Origin: Conidiobolus incongruus B7586
Lineage: Eukaryota; Entomophthoromycota; Entomophthoromycetes; Entomophthorales; Conidiobolaceae
Assembly: GCA_000697335.1 (NCBI GenBank)
Contig: JNEM01013037.1
Location: 1-27,751 of the forward strand
DNA length: 27,751 nucleotides
Direction: 5' to 3'
Shown here: one piece after another, positions 20,573 to 27,751 of the stretch
Layout: each line of letters opens with the position of its first letter
Position numbering within the stretch: position 1 is the stretch's first letter
The notes under the pieces: generated by a model
What the model was told of the DNA's origin: nothing
What the model saw: only the letters and a program-made list of their open reading frames with translations
Database searches by the model: none
Translations under genes and position numbers: made by a program

Positions 20573-23500
20573 TTAGAATTGCTCCAAAATCTTTTTGACA
20601 TAAGGATGCTGTGAGAGTTCTTTAGCTTTAATTTTCAACTCATCTAATTGTGACTTATCCGACACATTAACAAGTTCTTTAAACTGTTTGATCTTTCTTA
20701 ATCCTTCTTCGATCTCACTGGAACTCAATTCAAGATTTTGATTGGTATGTTGCTCTTGAGCTTCCAGCTGTTCCACCTTGCGCTTGGCCAATTTGACCAC
20801 TGCGTTGGGACAATTGGCTATTTCCGCTACGTGAATGCCAAAACTTTGGTCACAGACACCTTCTTTAATTTCGTAGAGTAATGCCATTTTGCGATTGAAG
20901 GAATCCACATGTGCTGTGACATGCAAGTTGTGGACGGTTGGTACCTTATCCTTAAGCGTTGTGAGTTCGTGGAAATGGGTAGCAAATAAGCAGAAGGCTT
21001 TGATCTGAGTAGAAATATGCTCCGAGATGGACCATGCAAGACCGAAACCGTCGTATGTGCTAGTACCTCGTCCCAATTCGTCGATTACAATAAGAGTTTT
21101 CGACGTAGCAGATTTGATAATGTTAGCAGTTTCTAACATTTCAGCCATGAATGTCGAAATACCTTTCAATTGACTATCACCAGCCCCAACACGTGCCAAA
21201 ATACCGTCGAAAATACAGATGTTGGCCTCCGTACAAGGTACGAAGGATCCAATTTGGGCCATAAGGACGATGATAGCAGTTTGACGGATATAGGTAGATT
21301 TGCCTCCCATATTGGGACCAGTAATAATCAAAAATTCTTTCTTGTCTCTTTCCATATAAAGGTCATTAGGAATGAACGAGACGTCATCTTGACGCTCCAG
21401 ACAGGGATGTCTAGCTCCCCTCAGTTGGAGTTTGTCATTGTCACCAGTTAGAATAGTTGGTTTGACATAAGTACAAGGAGCAGATTCAGCAGCTCTTGCG
21501 AAACTAACAATAATATCCAAGTGAGCGATCAATCCATTGAGCGATTCCAGGATGGAGCAGTATGTTGAAGTAATTTTCAAGATTTCAGCAACGAGTTCTG
21601 ATTGCACCTTCTTGTAGTTTTCTGTCAAATCTTCATACTCCTCGGCGAGTTGCTTCAATTTTCTGGTGGTGAAGTAAGTTCCCGTCTTCTGGACTGCGAG
21701 TTCGATAATAGATGAATCGCCGCGTAGACGACTTGCATCGGTACGTGTGACACGAAAGCAGTAGCCATAATTAGTGGAACGCTCCAACTTTAATTTTTTA
21801 TCAAGTTCTAGCTCCAGGTTGCGACCCATCTGCTCGTGTAATGGGGTGATATCGGATAAAATTTGATCGAGTTGGCGATCGAGTTCCTTCAACTTGGGGT
21901 CAAATTCAGGCTTGATCTTATATTGGTGACTGTCGGCAGCCTTCAAATCAACCGTGGTTTCAACCATCTCTTGAAGCTTTTGGAGTGATTCCGTATATTC
22001 CTTCAAGAATTTAGTGTACACTGAATCTAATTTTTCACAATACTGACTCTCATCGAGGGCTTGGATAAATTCTGGAAGTTTTATGACCACTTGGTATAAA
22101 CGAATCACATCTTGTAAATGGCTTTTGCCTCGTTTCACCCTATTACAAATTCTACAGAGATCAGGGATTGACTTGAGTAATTCGTTGTGGAATCTATTCT
22201 TTAATTGGTAGTCTTCTAGAAATATTTGTACTAGGTCAAGGCGCTCTTGTATGTCTTGGGGATTTGTGAGAGGTTGTTTAAGCCACTGAGACAATAAACG
22301 AGATCCTTGAGATGTTTTGCAATGATTCAGCAATCCAAATAAGCTGGAATATTTGTTGGAGTCTTTGGGCCCTGGCATCAGATTCAAAGCTTTGAATGCA
22401 GAGCCGTCTAACCTAACATACTGGGATAGATTGTAAGTTGCAATGGTATAACTGTTCAAATTGTCGGGATAGTCTAATAGCTGGAGATATCTAATTAAGC
22501 ATGAGGTGGATCCCATAGCGATAGGAAGATTCAGTTCAGTTAAAGTTTCAACATTGATGGAAGATTTTAGTAATCTGCACAAATCTTGAGAAATTGAACT
22601 GGAATCAAATTGGTCTATACAAGATTAGCCAATAAATTATTGATTGAATTCAATAAATTACTTGATTGAGCTTTAGTGATCATAACTTCGCATCTTGTTA
22701 AGATCTCTTGCAATTTGATATGATCATAATTCTTTTCAGATAAATTGATCACACATTCATTAACACCAATTTGAATGATTAAAGACTCGAAATTGGAAAA
22801 GATGTCATTATCTAAAAATTCGAGAACTTGGAGATTTTGCATGGTAGAATCACAGAAACAGACGCCAATTTTCTATATGGGAATAAAGTTAGATTGAAAT
22901 TTAAATTGAAGCAAGTTGAATACTTTGCTGCCTCCAGTCGCCTGTAATTTCACAGCCATTACAATTGGAGACGATGTGATTTCAACTTCGCCAAAGAGCA
23001 TATCTTCCATCTCTTGATAATTACCAGGTGAAGTCTAATGGCAGAATATTAGATTTATGATATTTAGATGAAATTACAACTACTAGCCTTTTTAATAATA
23101 CCAAACTGTGTCGCATTCTTCGAAGTGGACCCCCACAATTCGATCTTCTTCAATTTAATTTGATCCCTCATAAAATTTTCAGCAATGGCAGGTGTTAAAT
23201 TCAGGGTAGGGATCCCTGTCTGACTATCGCCTAAGCTTAAATCAGCACTAAATTCATACAATTATGAAGATATTTACCTCCCAAATATTTGAGAACATTT
23301 GTAGTTTTATAAATTAGCATACTTGCCCATTTAGCAGTTTCGAAATGCATACTGTAAAACTCCTAATTAAAAGTTATTCATATATAGTTTCGCAGTATCT
23401 AATATATATCACTTTATTATGTCTTTCGAATATCCTAAATGTATCTTCGTCACACTAACAATATTAGTAAAATAATTATATTCTTTGATAATAAGATATT

Positions 23501-23637
23501 ACTGGAGGTAATGTTTTCAAAACTGCAACAAATTTATCAGTTGAAGTTACTAAATTTCAATTAGCCAATAGTTGTTTTAATTTTATTTAATTTTTACATT
23601 TTGATAATTCGTCAACTTGATCTTTAGAATTATTCAT
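20573..23637 (-). CDS. MSH2: DNA mismatch repair protein MSH2, 8 exons
   Basis: MutS homologue that pairs with MSH6 or MSH3 to recognise mismatches and small loops in the nucleus. Inferred exons, in transcript order: 23637-23598, 23549-23503, 23454-23413, 23362-23278, 23230-23088, 23034-22924, 22872-22662, 22614-20573. They total 2721 nt and 906 residues (human 934, yeast 964). The N-terminal mismatch-domain segment (FRIFERHNKEFYSMHFETA) lacks the MutS/MSH6 Phe-x-Glu, as is normal for MSH2. Connector (LEFLDNDIFSNFESLIIQIG), lever and clamp regions follow. The ABC ATPase has Walker A TGPNMGGKST (658-667), the VGAGDSQLKGISTFMAEMLE signature, Walker B with DELGRGTSTYDGFG (from 738) and the THFHEL switch. 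Introns are 47-53 nt; six are GT-AG, but intron 5 (23087-23035) appears to be GC-AG. The first small exons are the least certain part. Confidence 0.93.
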
Positions 23638-26325
23638 CTCAATTTTGTTAAATTATTGAATTAATTTGTTCAGTTAATTTGAAATTTTCAATCACGAAAT
23701 TTATAATAATTGGAAGAATTTGAAACTATGGGATTAATCATTGTCACAATTTATTTTCTTGTATTGTGATTAATATAAATTAGTTTTATAATGAATTACA
23801 ATGAAGAGAATTTCTGAATTTATATTAATGAAAAATTGAATATCGAGTCGAACAAATTTTTTAGATAATATAATAGAAATAATATAAACTATATGTTGAT
23901 AATGTTTAAATATTTCACATATCTAATAAACTATTGAATTTTAATTATTATATTGAATTAATTCAAACTTATTTCAATAAAATAATAACTAAATATACAA
24001 TGCAAAATTAAACTGTTTGATTTGATTAGTGCTTGCCAAAATATTTAAAAATATAATGCTATTAATAATTCTTTTTAGTAATTTGAACTTTTTCTGTTAT
24101 ATAAATCAATATTTAGAATTAGAAAACAATTTGAAATTTCAAAAATTTTAAATCATTAATAAAATGGTAACAGTGAAATAAAATTAATATTAATTTAAAA
24201 ATCAGTTTAGACTATTTTTTTATTAGTGATTATTGTATTTAAAGCTTTGTGACAAAAACTTGTAAAAATAATTGTTTTAGAGAAAGTTAATATCAATTTC
24301 CAAACTATTTGTTAATTGAGGTGATTATGAAATTTCTAACAATTAATATTTTTTGGATGTTAAAATAATGCAAAATTAAAATTTTCGTAACAATTTAGAA
24401 TTTTGGAAATCCATCAAATACTTTTACTGATTGAGATTTAGAATTATCAAATCAAGCAATAAAATGATTATTATTTATATTTCAGAACTTTAAAGCACCA
24501 GATTGCAAAAAATTCAATACCTATTTTACATTTTTATAGGATGAAAATTTCTAATTTGTTCTCTCTATAGATTAATTTATATAATCTTTAAGTTTAGCAT
24601 AGAGAAATAATTCAAATAAAAAATCCCTTGTAATTCAAAAAGAAAACTTAACATAACCACATATATCAACAAGGTTTAAACTTTTTATTTTAAACATAGC
24701 TAAATTAAGGGTCATATGCTTGGCACAAATACTCATTACTAGCCATTATATTAAATTAAGTTTCATAATCACATTCCTATCTAATATCTGATCAGTTATT
24801 GGGTTAATAAAATATACTTGATAAATTTCGACTAATAACTTGAAAATATTTGTCATCTTTTATCATGATAATTAACGGAATATTCGAAATTTTTAAATTT
24901 ATGGTATTAAAAATAAATATTATGATTGAAGTATAAAATTGATAATATTAATCATTATAATCTAAATCATTAAAAAAGCTATTGTATCTAAATATAAGAA
25001 TTACAATATCCTCAAGTCCCAAATCTTTTTCCTTCATCAAGCTTTGAGTTCCGGAAAGAAAAATGGATAAAAAATTGAGATATTTCCTAGTATTAGAATA
25101 TACCAAATTGAGTCAGGTTCTAACAATTTTGAGGGTTTATTGGAAATGTGCATAATAAATTGATATTGGTTATTAAGATAAGATTAATGGTCGATATTTG
25201 GATAATTTGGGTAATATAGTCCTGATTGTGAGAGAATACAATTATATTCTATTAGAACAAGATGGATAATGGTTGGAATGGTGGCATTATTTGATAGTAA
25301 CTAAGCTATCGGACTATAAATTGATAGTTGAACATTATTTTTATAAACAGTGATACCTGAATTTGTTTATATTGAATTTAATTTTTGCATCGAAATAGAG
25401 TAATTATAGTGTTATTAGAGATTGGATAAACTGAAAATAATAATTATAGTTATAATAATTAAACAAAGATTTTATTATTGTTCAGAAGATAAAGTATTCT
25501 GTAATAGTTAATAAGAGAATAAATTAAATTGATTATTACACTCGATCAAGTTTTTCACATATTCAAGTACACAAGTGCATCATCCTTCAATTGTATCCAT
25601 TTAATTGATTTACTATTCCTTAATATGATCCACCAGTTGAGTTTTCTTATTAAACTCTGATGCTTTGACTTATTTATATATGTGTCAAGACAGGTAAAGG
25701 AATGCTTAGGATATCAGATAGATACACTAGAATCAAGTTGATTTTCGGAATAAAGCTATAATTTATTGGAACTAATGCAATTTTGCAGTCAGGGAATATA
25801 GAGCATTTTGAATTGAGCTTTAAATTATTGTATCACTTATGTTTAAATTGAGTCACATTGATTACATCATAGCAAGTTGGGAGATTTGCCAAATTGGGAG
25901 GAGGGCTGAAGTTGATTGGATAGAAAGGTTCAAATAATTTTAATGACAAGATTTTGAAGGTGATTGACAAAGGAGTTTGAGAAGTTGAAATTCAATATGA
26001 AATCATCCAATTCCCCATTTTCTTGGGATAATTAAATTTAATTAATTTTTATGCACTATGAAAGAATCGAATCTGCTGAGATCCCATAGTTTATTGCGAT
26101 CCGTCCAGTGATTCTCAAATGAAAACTAATGGATGATTATTAATTGAGTTTTATAGACTAGCTGTTTCTTAATAATTATTACCTTTATTAAAAAGAAACT
26201 AACCTACTTTCATTTATATCAGATTGGATTATTTTTAGGCAGCGTCTTCATATTCATTCTAATATACTCACTTTTTGTTTCTTATTATTTAATATTAATT
26301 TCATAATAAATATATTCAAGTTTAA
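23638..26325. other. AT-rich divergent intergenic region
   Basis: About 2.7 kb between the start codons of MSH2 (minus) and the histidine kinase (plus), so it should hold both promoters. About 25000-26110 is slightly less AT-rich, which could mean regulatory DNA or a long 5' leader of the kinase. I found no open frame, tRNA or repeat array worth naming. Confidence 0.55.
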
Positions 26326-27751
26326 ATGATAGATTATTTGAACTGTGTGGAGCGACAATTGGAATTCATAGTGAATTTTCAGCTCGATTTCCATAAACCG
26401 ATTCAACTCCCCCCAGTTTTTGAAGGCCAGCACACTCTACAAACCAAACACATTGATAGACTAATAAATCAAATTTGGACCAGACAAACACAACTTCAAG
26501 AAGAATTAGAAAATTACAAGGTAAGTTATTTAAATATCCGTAATAAATTGCTCACAGTCGTCTTTAAATGCTTGTCATTTTGATACATATATTATTAATT
26601 TCACCAGATAGTATATTTATCATTTTATTAAATATCTAACCAATTTTCATTTACAATATAAAAATTGTATATAATATGACTAATAACATGACTAATAATA
26701 TACTTTTTATCATCAAATAGAAGAATAATAATCATACTTTATTTTCCAATAATACTTGCAATGATCCTAATAAGGAAATTACCAAAAATTCTTGTACCAT
26801 CAAGATACCGGATTCTTCATCCAATTCAAATTCCGATTCTAATAGCAAAACGACAATAAAGAAAATTCAAGAGCCTCCAATTAGTCAACAATGGGTTGAT
26901 GTCTTGGATGAGTGTACCCAAGTTGTTAAGGCTATTGAGCAGGGGGATCTCTCACGCAGAGTACATTGCGATGTTTCAGAAGGACCATTGCTGAATTTTA
27001 AAACCGCTGTGAATACCATGGCCTGTAAATTAGAACGTTTCACCTCAGAAGTCAATCATGTTGTGCGTCAAACTGGTGCTGAAGGGAAATTAGGTATTCT
27101 AGCCAATATGAAAGATATGCATGGAGCTTGGTATCAAATGGTTTACAATGTCAATCTAATGTCCTCAAATCATTCAGAGCAAGTCAGAGCCATTGCTGAG
27201 ATCAGTACAGCTGTCGCTAATGGTGATTTGAGTAAGAAGATCACTATTAATGCCAAAGGAGAAACCTTAATTTTGAAAAATACTCTTAACACGATGGTAG
27301 ACCAATTGAATTCTTTTGCTTCTGAAGTTACGCGTGTCGCTCACGAAGTCGGTACAGAAGGAAAGTTAGGTGTACAGGCTCAGGTCGAAGGTGTCGGCGG
27401 TACCTGGAAATTATTAACAGATAATGTAAATACAATGGCTTCTAATCTTACTGCTCAAGTACGTGATATTGCTGATGTTAGTAAAGCTGTGGCTCGTGGT
27501 GATTTGTCTAAAAAAGTAACGGTTGATGTCAAAGGTGAAATTCGTGACCTTAAAGACACCATTAACACTATGGTTGACCAATTACAAACTTTTGCTACTG
27601 AAGTAACTCGTGTATCTCTTGAAGTAGGAACAGAAGGAAAATTGGGAGGTCAGGCCATTGTTAAGGATGTAGGTGGTACTTGGAAAGATTTGACCAATAA
27701 TGTCAATTTAATGGCTTCCAATTTGACTGCTCAAGTGCGTGATATTGCTAC
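26326..27751 (+). CDS. NIK1: group III (Nik1-type) hybrid histidine kinase, N-terminal part
   Basis: Runs off the window, with about 408 residues visible. Exon 1 is 26326-26520 (ATG, 65 residues, helical and probably coiled coil near LQEELENYK). Intron 26521-26720 has GTAAGT..AG ends. Exon 2 is open from 26721 to the edge. After an N/S-rich linker, HAMP-domain repeats of about 92 residues begin near residue 120. GDLS motifs are at about 140, 233 and 325, and a fourth unit starts at the edge ([11 protein letters not shown]). Each unit carries [19 protein letters not shown] and GTWK blocks. In fungi such soluble kinases feed the Hog1 osmostress pathway through phosphotransfer and are the target of fludioxonil-type fungicides. 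The kinase, ATPase and receiver domains expected downstream are not visible. The gene symbol follows the family name. Confidence 0.9.
26521..26720 (+). other. 200-nt intron, an outlier in length
   Basis: GTAAGT donor and ATAG acceptor join AAG to AAG in frame. All other introns inferred in the window are 47-71 nt. CTAAT branch-like motifs occur in a short direct repeat (ATGACTAATAA twice) about 25-45 nt before the acceptor. A small unrecognised exon inside cannot be excluded. Confidence 0.6.

Overview
The window looks like nuclear DNA of an AT-rich fungus. Genes sit as islands in very AT-rich, gene-poor DNA. They carry many short spliceosomal introns: 24 of the 25 I infer are 47-71 nt, with GT..AG ends and CTAAT/CTGAT-like branch sites. 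A HAMP-repeat (Nik1-type) histidine kinase and a PHD protein of a family I know from fungi point to Fungi. I cannot name the phylum.

Layout. 1-8.2 kb is mostly empty. It holds a small unrecognised membrane-protein ORF (623-922) and a decayed SulP anion transporter with STAS domain on the minus strand (1904-3691). At 8394-9242 lies a bZIP gene that I read as the HAC1/XBP1 regulator of the unfolded protein response (UPR). After an empty stretch come a PHD-finger gene (11298-13204, minus, 7 exons) and, divergently, GPI8/PIG-K, the catalytic subunit of GPI transamidase (13911-15338, plus, 6 exons). Next are the mitochondrial processing peptidase beta subunit (16622-18170, plus, 3 exons) and the ESCRT-III-related IST1 (19516-20507, plus, 5 exons). 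IST1 converges on MSH2 (20573-23637, minus, 8 exons), and the two share a 65-bp gap. The right edge holds the 5' part of a group III hybrid histidine kinase (26326 to beyond 27751). These are mostly conserved single-copy housekeeping and signalling genes. They do not form one pathway, although HAC1 and GPI8 both serve the secretory pathway.

The most striking find is in the bZIP gene. Two short hairpins, each with a 7-nt loop fitting the IRE1 consensus CNG|CNGN (CAGCAGC and CTGCAGC), flank exactly 47 nt. That interval has no GT/AG ends and folds on itself into a third hairpin. Removing it shifts the frame, as in animal XBP1 (26 nt; both lengths leave 2 modulo 3). The ribosome would then enter a frame that is closed upstream by a stop lying inside the intron, giving a different, acidic/hydrophobic C-terminus. 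A CCAAT-N9-CCACA element resembling the ER-stress element lies upstream. This is a self-contained, testable IRE1 splicing substrate.

Other points of interest are an apparent GC-AG intron in MSH2, a palindromic two-way poly(A) signal between IST1 and MSH2, a rise in C-ending codons along the peptidase gene, and eroded protein-like fragments in the AT-rich DNA. Exon borders were inferred by eye from reading frame, splice signals and family similarity. No alignments were run.
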